Assembly (NCBI GenBank): GCA_943736015.1
Contig: OX031069.1
Location: 17,241,235-17,305,234, forward strand
Length of the DNA: 64,000 bases
DNA from: Tridacna crocea
Lineage: Eukaryota; Mollusca; Bivalvia; Cardiida; Cardiidae
Direction of reading: 5' to 3'
Shown piece after piece: positions 31,988 to 44,490 of the stretch (its first letter is position 1; every line of letters begins with the position of its first letter). The notes beneath the pieces are model-generated. The model did not search any database and was not told where the DNA came from. It was given only the letters and a program-made list of their open reading frames with translations. The position numbers were made by a program, and so were the translations under genes.

Positions 31988-34070
31988 TGGATTTAAAGTT
32001 TTCTTTAAAGGCTGCTGTGCAGTCCTTGGCAAACTGCAAAGATTTCACTGAAAATGGGCAAACATTTAAGAAAATAGGGGCGCAGAAGACCGTGTTTTGG
32101 TCTTCTCAAGCCCCTTGCAAGAATTACTTCCCTTTATCCCTCGATGCACCCACGCCCCCTCCCTAGCCCTTAACTGGATTTGCTTTTCTAACTCAGCCCA
32201 CAATAAATGCTGCACATTGAAACTTTCAATTAGTCAATTTTTAGTCATCAATGTACAGTGTAAAAAAAAAACACAAAAAAAAAAAAACGCCCAGAAATTA
32301 ATGCAAGAATTACTTCCCTTTAACCCTCGATGCACCCAACACCCCCCTCCCCAGCCCTTTACTGGACTTGCTTTTCTAACTCAGCCCACAATAAATGCTG
32401 CACATTAGAACTTTCAATAAGCCAAAGTGATCAATGTACAGTGTAAAAAAAAAAAAAAACGCCCAGAAATTAATGCAAGAATTACTTCCCTTTAACCCTC
32501 GATGTACCCAACCCCCCCTCCCCCCAGTCCTTAACTGGATTTGCTTTTCTAACTCAGCCCACAATAAATGCTGCACATTGAAACTTTCAATAAGCCAAAG
32601 TGATCAATGTACAGTGTAAAAAGAAAACGCCCAGAAATTAATGTGACAAGTGGCTAAAAAAAGATTGTAAACTCTTTCAGTTGCTTCCTATTGCATAAAT
32701 CAAACAAAGGCAACTGAAGTGTAATTTTTCTAATCTCTTCAAACCGCAACAAGAAACCCAGTTACGTTGACTATGTGCCAGTTACGCTCATGCGAAAACC
32801 TCAGAAATTAATGCGACAAGTGGCTAAAAAAAGCCTGAAGACTCTCATATATCAAACAAAGGCAACTGAAGTGTAATTTTTCCAATCTCTTCAAACCGCA
32901 ACAAGAAACCCAGTTACGTCGACTACCGTCTCATAGGTGCCAGTTACGCTCATGCGAAAACCCCAGAAAATAATGCAACAAGTGGCAAAAAAAAGACTGA
33001 AGACTCTTTCAGTAGCAACTGCTTCTTATTGCATAAATCAAACAAAAGGAACTAAATTTTTAATTTATATTTTTTTCTCCAATCTCTTTATACCGTGACC
33101 ACAAATCCATTTACGTTGACTGCCATCGGATACGCGAAAACGCGAAAAATCGACTTACGGAACATTTCATAGCAGAGGACACCTGTTGCTTAATAGGTCA
33201 AATATAGGGAATTTAGTTTCTAATATCTGTTTTTTATTTCTGCAATCTTTATTTACCGTGACGACAAACCCTTTTAGGTTGTCTATTGTCTCGCAGGTGC
33301 CACTTACGTATCCGCAAAAACATGAAAAATCGACTTATGGAATATCTTATAGCAGACGACAACTGTTGCTTGAGTCAATTATAGGGATTTTTCTTTTTCT
33401 TTTTCTCTCACTAGGGCCATTGATTTGGTTACGATGACCATCTAACCCATACGTGACTGTTACGTGCCGCGCATAAAATTGTAAAATCAGCTTCGACACT
33501 TTTGGAGGCAACTGAAACCTGTCGTACAAATCAAAGAAAGGTAAACCAAATTTTTCCCTGTTTTCTTACCAGGGTCATGAAAACATTGAACCAATTTAGA
33601 CGACCGCGTGAGTCAAAAGTCAATTTTATGTTTAATCTCTGCGCAAAATATAAAATTCAGAAGCAACCGGTTGCTGTTGCGAAAACTTTTTCCGACAAAA
33701 AGATCTTGTTCTTGTTTGAAGAATTTAGAAGTAGGCCATAAAGACACAATAAGATGTAAGAATAACTAAAAATCAATTGCTTCCTTGATAGGGTAGAAAA
33801 CATTGTGGGAAAAGGGGAAAATACTGGTAGCCTGCATTGTCTCCTTTCCTCAGATTACTTTCAAAAGCCTTCTTTAAAAGGCGTCATGCATTGTGTGGTA
33901 AAAGGTTAATAATTATCCAATCAGAGAAGCTTTAAGGAAATCAGAATGGATACCAGCAGCCAATCAGAGAAGACTTAAGAAATTCAACAGCCAATCAGAG
34001 AGCTTCAAAATCGCTCGAAATTGGCGCCAAAATTTATCAATTAAAAAACAGTGAAAAAAACGGCATAAAA
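31987..34070 (+). repeat. Array unit 16 (2084 bp)
   Basis: Beta A1 followed by an A2 of the common type. After B6 it has AAAAAGATCTTG. The conserved hairpin carries two private changes (GGGGAAAATACTGG at about 33815-33828), both in its left arm, which weaken pairing. Confidence 0.95.
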
Positions 34071-34071
34071 G
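33917..34071 (+). promoter_or_regulatory. Promoter module upstream of unit 17
   Basis: CCAAT at 33917, 33960 and 33991; E2F palindrome 34021-34030; CATAAAAG 34064-34071. Intact. Confidence 0.6.
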
Positions 34072-36151
34072 TGGATTTAAAGTTTTCTTTAAAGGCTGCT
34101 GTGCAGTCCTTGGCAAACTGCAAAGATTTCACTGAAAATGGGCAAACATTTAAGAAAATAGGGGCGCAGAAGACCGTGTTTTGGTCTTTTCAAGCCCCTT
34201 GCAAGAATTACTTCCCTTTATCCCTCGATGCACCCACGCCCCCTCCCTAGCCCTTAACTGCATTTGCTTTTCTAACTCAGCCCACAATAAATGCTGCACA
34301 TTGAAACTTTCAATTAGTCAATTTTTAGTCATCAATGTACAGTGTAAAAAAAAAAACAAAAACAAAAAAACGCCCAGAAATTAATGCAAGATTTACTTCC
34401 CTTTAACCCTCGATGCACCCAACACCCCCCTCCCCAGCCCTTTACTGGACTTGCTTTTCTAACTCAGCCCACAATAAATGCTGCACATTAGAACTTTCAA
34501 TAAGCCAAAGTGATCAATGTACAGTGTAAAAAAAAAAAACGCCCAGAAATTAATGCAAGAATTACTTCCCTTTAACCCTCGATGTACCCAATCCCCCCCT
34601 CCCCCCAGTCCTTAACTGAATTTGCTTTTCTAACTCAGCCCACAATAAATGCTGCACATTGAAACTTTCAATAAGCCAAAGTGATCAATGTACAGTGTAA
34701 AAAGAAAACGCCCAGAAATTAATGTGACAAGTGGCTAAAAAAAGATTGTAAACTCTTTCAGTTGCTTCCTATTGCATAAATCAAACAAAGGCAACTGAAG
34801 TGTAATTTTTCTAATCTCTTCAAACCGCAACAAGAAACCCAGTTACGTTGACTATGTGCCAGTTACGCTCATGCGAAAACCTCAGAAATTAATGCGACAA
34901 GTGGCTAAAAAAAGCCTGAAGACTCTCATATATCAAACAAAGGCAACTGAAGTGTAATTTTTCCAATCTCTTCAAACCGCAACAAGAAACCCAGTTACGT
35001 CGACTACCGTCTCATAGGTGCCAGTTACGCTCATGCGAAAACCCCAGAAAATAATGCAACAAGTGGCAAAAAAAAGACTGAAGACTCTTTCAGTAGCAAC
35101 TGCTTCTTATTGCATAAATCAAACAAAAGGAACTAAATTTTTAATTTATATTTTTTTCTCCAATCTCTTTATACCGTGACCACAAATCCATTTACATTGA
35201 CTGCCATCGTATCCGCAAAAACGTGAAAAATTGACTTACGGAACATTTCATAGCAGAGGACACCTGTTGCTTAATAGGTCAAATATAGGGAATTTAGTTT
35301 CTAATATCTGTTTTTTATTTCTGCAATCTTTATTTACCGTGACGACAAACCCTTTTAGGTTGTCTATTGTCTCGCAGGTGCCACTTACGTATCCGCAAAA
35401 ACATGAAAAATCGACTTATGGAATATCTTATAGCAGACGACAACTGTTGCTTGAGTCAATTATAGGGATTTTTCTTTTTCTTTTTCTCTCACTAGGGCCA
35501 TTGATTTGGTTACGATGACCATCTTACCCATACGTGACTGTTACGTGCCGCGCATAAAATTGTAAAATCAGCTTCGACACTTTTGGAGGCAACTGAAACC
35601 TGTCGTACAAATCAAAGAAAGGTAAACCAAATTTTTCCCTGTTTTCTTACCAGGGTCATGAAAACATTGAACCAATTTAGACGACCGCGTGAGTCAAAAG
35701 TCAATTTTATGTTTAATCTCTGCGCAAAATATAAAATTCAGAAGCAACCGGTTGCTGTTGCGAAAACTTTTTCCGACAAAAAAATCTTGTTCTTGTTTGA
35801 AGAATTTAGGAGTAGGCCATAAAGACACAATAAGATGTAAGAATAACTAAAAATCAATTGCTTCCTTGATAGGGTAGAAAACATTGTGGGAAAAGGAGAA
35901 AATGCTGGTAGCCTGCATTGTCTCCTTTCCTCAGATTACTTTCAAAAGCCTTCTTTAAAAGGCGTCATGCATTGTGTGGTAAAAGGTTAATAATTATCCA
36001 ATCAGAGAAGCTTTAAGGAAATCAGAATGGATACCAGCAGCCAATCAGAGAAGACTTAAGAAATTCAACAGCCAATCAGAGAGCTTCAAAATCGCTCGAA
36101 ATTGGCGCCAAAATTTATCAATTAAAAAACAGTGAAAAAAACGGCATAAAA
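34071..36151 (+). repeat. Array unit 17 (2081 bp)
   Basis: Beta A1 but with GTCTTTTCAAG at its start and AACTGCATTTGC. The B3-B5 stretch has TTTACATTGAC, AAATTGACTTACGG and ATCTTACCC, shared with unit 18. Confidence 0.95.
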
Positions 36152-36152
36152 G
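35998..36152 (+). promoter_or_regulatory. Promoter module upstream of unit 18
   Basis: CCAAT at 35998, 36041 and 36072; E2F palindrome 36102-36111; CATAAAAG 36145-36152. Intact. Confidence 0.6.
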
Positions 36153-38236
36153 TGGATTTAAAGTTTTCTTTAAAGGCTGCTGTGCAGTCCTTGGCAAACT
36201 GCAAAGATTTCACTGAAAATGGGCAAACATTTAAGAAAATAGGGGCGCAGAAGACCGTGTTTTGGTCTTTTCAAGTCCCTTGCAAGAATTACTTCCCTTT
36301 AACCCTCGATGCACCCACGCCCCCTCCCCAGCCCTTAACTGGATTTGCTTTTCTAACTCAGCCCACAATAAATGCTGCACATTGAAACTTTCAATTAGTC
36401 AATTTTTAGTGATCAATGTACAGTGTAAAAAAAAAAAACAAAAAAAAAAAAAAACGCACAGAAATTAATGCAAGAATTACTTCCCTTTAACCCTCGATGC
36501 ACCCAACACCCCCCTCCCCAGCCCTTTACTGGACTTGCTTTTCTAACTCAGCCCACAATAAATGCTGCACATTAGAACTTTCAATAAGCCAAAGTGATCA
36601 ATGTACAGTGTAAAAAAAAAAAAACGCCCAGAAATTAATGCAAGAATTACTTCCCTTTAACCCTCGATGTACCCAACCCCCCCCTCCCCCCAGTCCTTAA
36701 CTAGATTTGCTTTTCTAACTCAGCCCACAATAAATGATGCACATTGAAACTTTCAATAAGCCAAAGTGATCAATGTACAGTGTAAAAAGAAAACGCCCAG
36801 AAATTAATGTGACAAGTGGCTAAAAAAAGATTGTAAACTCTTTCAGTTGCTTCCTATTGCATAAATCAAACAAAGGCAACTGAAGTGTAATTTTTCTAAT
36901 CTCTTCAAACTGCAACAAGAAACCCAGTTACGTTGACTATGTGCCAGTTACGCTCATGCGAAAACCTCAGAAATTAATGCGACAAGTGGCTAAAAAAAGC
37001 CTGAAGACTCTCATATATCAAACAAAGGCAACTGAAGTGTAATATTTCCAATCTCTTCAAACCGCAACAAGAAACCCAGTTACGTCGACTACCGTCTCAT
37101 AGGTGCCAGTTACGCTCATGCGAAAACCCCAGAAAATAATGCAACAAGTGGCAAAAAAAAGACTGAAGACTCTTTCAGTAGCAACTGCTTCTTATTGCAT
37201 AAATCAAACAAAAGGAACTAAATTTTTAATTTATATTTTTTTCTCCAATCTCTTTATACCGTGACCACAAATCCATTTACATTGACTGCCATCGTATCCG
37301 CAAAAACGTGAAAAATTGACTTACGGAACATTTCATAGCAGAGGACACCTGTTGCTTAATAGGTCAAATATAGGGAATTTAGTTTCTAATATCTGTTTTT
37401 TATTTCTGCAATCTTTATTTACCGTGACGACAAACCCTTTTAGGTTGTCTATTGTCTCGCAGGTGCCACTTACGTATCCGCAAAAACATGAAAAATCGAC
37501 TTATGGAATATCTTATAGCAGACGACAACTGTTGCTTGAGTCAATTATAGGGATTTTTCTTTTTCTTTTTCTCTCACTAGGGCCATTGATTTGGTTACGA
37601 TGACCATCTTACCCATACGTGACTGTTACGTGCCGCGCATAAAATTGTAAAATCAGCTTCGACACTTTTGGAGGCAACTGAAACCTGTCGTACAAATCAA
37701 AGAAAGGTAAACCAAATTTTTCCCTGTTTTCTTACCAGGGTCATGAAAACATTGAACCAATTTAGACGACCGCGTGAGTCAAAAGTCAATTTTATGTTTA
37801 ATCTCTGCGCAAAATATAAAATTCAGAAGCAACCGGTTGCTGTTGCGAAAACTTTTTCCGACAAAAAAATCTTGTTCTTGTTTGAAGAATTTAGGAGTAG
37901 GCCATAAAGACACAATAAGATGTAAGAATAACTAAAAATCAATTGCTTCCTTGATAGGGTAGAAAACATTGTGGGAAAAGGAGAAAATGCTGGTAGCCTG
38001 CATTGTCTCCTTTCCTCAGATTACTTTCAAAAGCCTTCTTTAAAAGGCGTCATGCATTGTGTGGTAAAAGGTTAATAATTATCCAATCAGAGAAGCTTTA
38101 AGGAAATCAGAATGGATACCAGCAGCCAATCAGAGAAGACTTAAGAAATTCAACAGCCAATCAGAGAGCTTCAAAATCGCTCGAAATTGGCGCCAAAATT
38201 TATCAATTAAAAAACAGTGAAAAAAACGGCATAAAA
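36152..38236 (+). repeat. Array unit 18 (2085 bp)
   Basis: Alpha A1 with CAAGTCCCTTG (shared with units 19 and 23). A3 has AACTAGATTTGC and AAATGATGCAC. B2 has TGTAATATTTCC. The unit 17 haplotype from B3 to B5 continues here, so a segment spanning part of a unit has been copied between neighbours. Confidence 0.95.
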
Positions 38237-38237
38237 G
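38083..38237 (+). promoter_or_regulatory. Promoter module upstream of unit 19
   Basis: CCAAT at 38083, 38126 and 38157; E2F palindrome 38187-38196; CATAAAAG 38230-38237. Intact. Confidence 0.6.
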
Positions 38238-40321
38238 TGGATTTAAAGTTTTCTTTAAAGGCTGCTGTGCAGTCCTTGGCAAACTGCAAAGATTTCACTG
38301 AAAATGGGCAAACATTTAAGAAAATAGGGGCGCAGAAGACCGTGTTTTGGTCTTTTCAAGTCCCTTGCAAGAATTACTTCCCTTTAACCCTCGATGCACC
38401 CACGCCCCCTCCCCAGCCCTTAACTGGATTTGCTTTTCTAACTCAGCCCACAATAAATGCTGCACATTGAAACTTTCAATTAGTCAATTTTTAGTGATCA
38501 ATGTACAGTGTAAAAAAAAAAAACAAAAAAAAAAAAAAACGCACAGAAATTAATGCAAGAATTACTTCCCTTTAACCCTCGATGCACCCAACACCCCCCT
38601 CCCCAGCCCTTTACTGGACTTGCTTTTCTAACTCAGCCCACAATAAATGCTGCACATTAGAACTTTCAATAAGCCAAAGTGATCAATGTACAGTGTAAAA
38701 AAAAAAAAACGCCCAGAAATTAATGCAAGAATTACTTCCCTTTAACCCTCGATGTACCCAACCCCCCCCTCCCCCCAGTCCTTAACTAGATTTGCTTTTC
38801 TAACTCAGCCCACAATAAATGATGCACATTGAAACTTTCAATAAGCCAAAGTGATCAATGTACAGTGTAAAAAGAAAACGCCCAGAAATTAATGTGACAA
38901 GTGGCTAAAAAAAGATTGTAAACTCTTTCAGTTGCTTCCTATTGCATAAATCAAACAAAGGCAACTGAAGTGTAATTTTTCTAATCTCTTCAAACCGCAA
39001 CAAGAAACCCAGTTACGTTGACTATGTGCCAGTTACGCTCATGCGAAAACCTCAGAAATTAATGCGACAAGTGGCTAAAAAAAGCCTGAAGACTCTCATA
39101 TATCAAACAAAGGCAACTGAAGTGTAATTTTTCCAATCTCTTCAAACCGCAACAAGAAACCCAGTTACGTCGACTACCGTCTCATAGGTGCCAGTTACGC
39201 TCATGCGAAAACCCCAGAAAATAATGCAACAAGTGGCAAAAAAAAGACTGAAGACTCTTTCAGTAGCAACTGCTTCTTATTGCATAAATCAAACAAAAGG
39301 AACTAAATTTTTAATTTATATTTTTTTCTCCAATCTCTTTATACCGTGACCACAAATCCATTTACGTTGACTGCCATCGGATACGCGAAAACGCGAAAAA
39401 TCGACTTACGGAACATTTCATAGCAGAGGACACCTGTTGCTTAATAGGTCAAATATAGGGAATTTAGTTTCTAATATCTGTTTTTTATTTCTGCAATCTT
39501 TATTTACCGTGACGACAAACCCTTTTAGGTTGTCTATTGTCTCGCAGGTGCCACTTACGTATCCGCAAAAACATGAAAAATCGACTTATGGAATATCTTA
39601 TAGCAGACAACAACTGTTGCTTGAGTCAATTATAGGGATTTTTCTTTTTCTTTTTCTCTCACTAGGGCCATTGATTTGGTTACGATGACCATCTAACCCA
39701 TACGTGACTGTTACGTGCCGCGCATAAAATTGTAAAATCAGCTTCGACACTTTTGGAGGCAACTGAAACCTGTCGTACAAATCAAAGAAAGGTAAAGCAA
39801 ATTTTTCCCTGTTTTCTTACCAGGGTCATGAAAACATTGAACCAATTTAGACGACCGCGTGAGTCAAAAGTCAATTTTATGTTTAATCTCTGCGCAAAAT
39901 ATAAAATTCAGAAGCATACGGTTGCTGTTGCGAAAACTTTTTCCGACAAAAAAATCTTGTTCTTGTTTGAAGAATTTAGAAGTAGGCCATAAAGACACAA
40001 TAAGATGTAAGAATAACTAAAAATCAATTGCTTCCTTGATAGGGTAGAAAACATTGTGGGAAAAGGAGAAAATGCTGGTAGCCTGCATTGTCTCCTTTCC
40101 TCAGATTACTTTCAAAAGCCTTCTTTAAAAGGCGTCATGCATTGTGTGGTAAAAGGTTAATAATTATCCAATCAGAGAAGCTTTAAGGAAATCAGAATGG
40201 ATACCAGCAGCCAATCAGAGAAGACTTAAGAAATTCAACAGCCAATCAGAGAGCTTCAAAATCGCTCGAAATTGGCGCCAAAATTTATCAATTAAAAAAC
40301 AGTGAAAAAAACGGCATAAAA
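38237..40321 (+). repeat. Array unit 19 (2085 bp)
   Basis: The left half matches unit 18 (CAAGTCCCTTG, AACTAGATTTGC, AAATGATGCAC). The right half instead has GGATACGCGAAAACGCG, CAGACAACAACTG, AAAGCAAATT and GCATACGG, as in unit 20. The switch lies between A3 and the B3/B4 junction. Confidence 0.95.
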
Positions 40322-40322
40322 G
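40168..40322 (+). promoter_or_regulatory. Promoter module upstream of unit 20
   Basis: CCAAT at 40168, 40211 and 40242; E2F palindrome 40272-40281; CATAAAAG 40315-40322. Intact. Confidence 0.6.
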
Positions 40323-42405
40323 TGGATTTAAAGTTTTCTTTAAAGGCTGCTGTGCAGTCCTTGGCAAACTGCAAAGATTTCACTGAAAATGGGCAAACAT
40401 TTAAGAAAATAGGGGCGCAGAAGACCGTGTTTTGGTCTTCTCAAGCCCCTTGCAAGAATTACTTCCCTTTATCCCTCGATGCACCCACGCCCCCTCCCTA
40501 GCCCTTAACTGGATTTGCTTTTCTAACTCAGCCCACAATAAATGCTGCACATTGAAACTTTCAATTAGTCAATTTTTAGTCATCAATGTACAGTGTAAAA
40601 AAAAAACAAAAACCAAAAAAACGCCCAGAAATTAATGCAAGAATTACTTCCCTTTAACCCTCGATTCACCCAACACCCCCCTCCCCAGCCCTTTACTGGA
40701 CTTGCTTTTCTAACTCAGCCCACAATAAATGCTGCACATTAGAACTTTCAATAAGCCAAAGTGATCAATGTACAGTGTAAAAAAAAAAAAAACGCCCAGA
40801 AATTAATGCAAGAATTACTTCCCTTTAACCCTCGATGTACCCAACCCCCCCCCTCCCCCCAGTCCTTAACTGGATTTGCTTTTCTAACTCAGCCCACAAT
40901 AAATGCTGCACATTGAAACTTTCAATAAGCCAAAGTGATCAATGTACAGTGTAAAAAGAAAACGCCCAGAAATTAGTGTGACAAGTGGCTAAAAAAAGAT
41001 TGTAAACTCTTTCAATTGCTTCCTATTGCATAAATCAAACAAAGGCAACTGAAGTGTAATTTTTCTAATCTCTTCAAACCGCAACAAGAAACCCAGTTAC
41101 GTTGACTATGTGCCAGTTACGCTCATGCGAAAACCTCAGAAATTAATGCGACAAGTGGCTAAAAAAAGCCTGAAGACTCTCATATATCAAACAAAGGCAA
41201 CTGAAGTGTAATTTTTCCAATCTCTTCAAACCGCAACAAGAAACCCAGTTACGTCGACTACCGTCTCATAGGTGCCAGTTACGCTCATGCGAAAACCCCA
41301 GAAAATAATGCAACAAGTGGCAAAAAAAAGACTGAAGACTCTTTCAGTAGCAACTGCTTCTTATTGCATAAATCAAACAAAAGGAACTAAATTTTTAATT
41401 TATATTTTTTTCTCCAATCTCTTTATACCGTGACCACAAATCCATTTACGTTGACTGCCATCGGATACGCGAAAACGCGAAAAATCGACTTACGGAACAT
41501 TTCATAGCAGAGGACACCTGTTGCTTAATAGGTCAAATATAGGGAATTTAGTTTCTAATATCTGTTTTTTATTTCTGCAATCTTTATTTACCGTGACGAC
41601 AAACCCTTTTAGGTTGTCTATTGTCTCGCAGGTGCCACTTACGTATCCGCAAAAACATGAAAAATCGACTTATGGAATATCTTATAGCAGACAACAACTG
41701 TTGCTTGAGTCAATTATAGGGATTTTTCTTTTTCTTTTTCTCTCACTAGGGCCATTGATTTGGTTACGATGACCATCTAACCCATACGTGACTGTTACGT
41801 GCCGCGCATAAAATTGTAAAATCAGCTTCGACACTTTTGGAGGCAACTGAAACCTGTCGTACAAATCAAAGAAAGGTAAAGCAAATTTTTCCCTGTTTTC
41901 TTACCAGGGTCATGAAAACATTGAACCAATTTAGACGACCGCGTGAGTCAAAAGTCAATTTTATGTTTAATCTCTGCGCAAAATATAAAATTCAGAAGCA
42001 TACGGTTGCTGTTGCGAAAACTTTTTCCGACAAAAAAATCTTGTTCTTGTTTGAAGAATTTAGAAGTAGGCCATAAAGACACAATAAGATGTAAGAATAA
42101 CTAAAAATCAATTGCTTCCTTGATAGGGTAGAAAACATTGTGGGAAAAGGAGAAAATGCTGGTAGCCTGCATTGTCTCCTTTCCTCAGATTACTTTCAAA
42201 AGCCTTCTTTAAAAGGCGTCATGCATTGTGTGGTAAAAGGTTAATAATTATCCAATCAGAGAAGCTTTAAGGAAATCAGAATGGATACCAGCAGCCAATC
42301 AGAGAAGACTTAAGAAATTCAACAGCCAATCAGAGAGCTTCAAAATCGCTCGAAATTGGCGCCAAAATTTATCAATTAAAAAACAGTGAAAAAAACGGCA
42401 TAAAA
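40322..42405 (+). repeat. Array unit 20 (2084 bp), near-identical to unit 21
   Basis: Beta A1. It shares AATTAGTGTGAC and TTTCAATTGCTTCC in B1 only with unit 21. It differs from unit 21 in CGATTCACCC in A2 and in CAGACAACAACTG at B5. Confidence 0.95.
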
Positions 42406-42406
42406 G
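42252..42406 (+). promoter_or_regulatory. Promoter module upstream of unit 21
   Basis: CCAAT at 42252, 42295 and 42326; E2F palindrome 42356-42365; CATAAAAG 42399-42406. Intact. Confidence 0.6.
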
Positions 42407-44489
42407 TGGATTTAAAGTTTTCTTTAAAGGCTGCTGTGCAGTCCTTGGCAAACTGCAAAGATTTCACTGAAAATGGGCAAACATTTAAGAAAATAGGGGC
42501 GCAGAAGACCGTGTTTTGGTCTTCTCAAGCCCCTTGCAAGAATTACTTCCCTTTATCCCTCGATGCACCCACGCCCCCTCCCTAGCCCTTAACTGGATTT
42601 GCTTTTCTAACTCAGCCCACAATAAATGCTGCACATTGAAACTTTCAATTAGTCAATTTTTAGTCATCAATGTACAGTGTAAAAAAAAAACAAAAACCAA
42701 AAAAACGCCCAGAAATTAATGCAAGAATTACTTCCCTTTAACCCTCGATGCACCCAACACCCCCCTCCCCAGCCCTTTACTGGACTTGCTTTTCTAACTC
42801 AGCCCACAATAAATGCTGCACATTAGAACTTTCAATAAGCCAAAGTGATCAATGTACAGTGTAAAAAAAAAAAAAACGCCCAGAAATTAATGCAAGAATT
42901 ACTTCCCTTTAACCCTCGATGTACCCAACCCCCCCCCTCCCCCCAGTCCTTAACTGGATTTGCTTTTCTAACTCAGCCCACAATAAATGCTGCACATTGA
43001 AACTTTCAATAAGCCAAAGTGATCAATGTACAGTGTAAAAAGAAAACGCCCAGAAATTAGTGTGACAAGTGGCTAAAAAAAGATTGTAAACTCTTTCAAT
43101 TGCTTCCTATTGCATAAATCAAACAAAGGCAACTGAAGTGTAATTTTTCTAATCTCTTCAAACCGCAACAAGAAACCCAGTTACGTTGACTATGTGCCAG
43201 TTACGCTCATGCGAAAACCTCAGAAATTAATGCGACAAGTGGCTAAAAAAAGCCTGAAGACTCTCATATATCAAACAAAGGCAACTGAAGTGTAATTTTT
43301 CCAATCTCTTCAAACCGCAACAAGAAACCCAGTTACGTCGACTACCGTCTCATAGGTGCCAGTTACGCTCATGCGAAAACCCCAGAAAATAATGCAACAA
43401 GTGGCAAAAAAAAGACTGAAGACTCTTTCAGTAGCAACTGCTTCTTATTGCATAAATCAAACAAAAGGAACTAAATTTTTAATTTATATTTTTTTCTCCA
43501 ATCTCTTTATACCGTGACCACAAATCCATTTACGTTGACTGCCATCGGATACGCGAAAACGCGAAAAATCGACTTACGGAACATTTCATAGCAGAGGACA
43601 CCTGTTGCTTAATAGGTCAAATATAGGGAATTTAGTTTCTAATATCTGTTTTTTATTTCTGCAATCTTTATTTACCGTGACGACAAACCCTTTTAGGTTG
43701 TCTATTGTCTCGCAGGTGCCACTTACGTATCCGCAAAAACATGAAAAATCGACTTATGGAATATCTTATAGCAGACGACAACTGTTGCTTGAGTCAATTA
43801 TAGGGATTTTTCTTTTTCTTTTTCTCTCACTAGGGCCATTGATTTGGTTACGATGACCATCTAACCCATACGTGACTGTTACGTGCCGCGCATAAAATTG
43901 TAAAATCAGCTTCGACACTTTTGGAGGCAACTGAAACCTGTCGTACAAATCAAAGAAAGGTAAAGCAAATTTTTCCCTGTTTTCTTACCAGGGTCATGAA
44001 AACATTGAACCAATTTAGACGACCGCGTGAGTCAAAAGTCAATTTTATGTTTAATCTCTGCGCAAAATATAAAATTCAGAAGCATACGGTTGCTGTTGCG
44101 AAAACTTTTTCCGACAAAAAAATCTTGTTCTTGTTTGAAGAATTTAGAAGTAGGCCATAAAGACACAATAAGATGTAAGAATAACTAAAAATCAATTGCT
44201 TCCTTGATAGGGTAGAAAACATTGTGGGAAAAGGAGAAAATGCTGGTAGCCTGCATTGTCTCCTTTCCTCAGATTACTTTCAAAAGCCTTCTTTAAAAGG
44301 CGTCATGCATTGTGTGGTAAAAGGTTAATAATTATCCAATCAGAGAAGCTTTAAGGAAATCAGAATGGATACCAGCAGCCAATCAGAGAAGACTTAAGAA
44401 ATTCAACAGCCAATCAGAGAGCTTCAAAATCGCTCGAAATTGGCGCCAAAATTTATCAATTAAAAAACAGTGAAAAAAACGGCATAAAA
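42406..44489 (+). repeat. Array unit 21 (2084 bp), near-identical to unit 20
   Basis: Beta A1 with the same interrupted A tract as unit 20 (AAAAACCAAAAAAACG) and the same private B1 changes. It has CGATGCACCC in A2 and the common CAGACGACAACTG. This is one of the most recent-looking adjacent duplications in the window. Confidence 0.95.
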
Positions 44490-44490
44490 G
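44336..44490 (+). promoter_or_regulatory. Promoter module upstream of unit 22
   Basis: CCAAT at 44336, 44379 and 44410; E2F palindrome 44440-44449; CATAAAAG 44483-44490. Intact. Confidence 0.6.
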
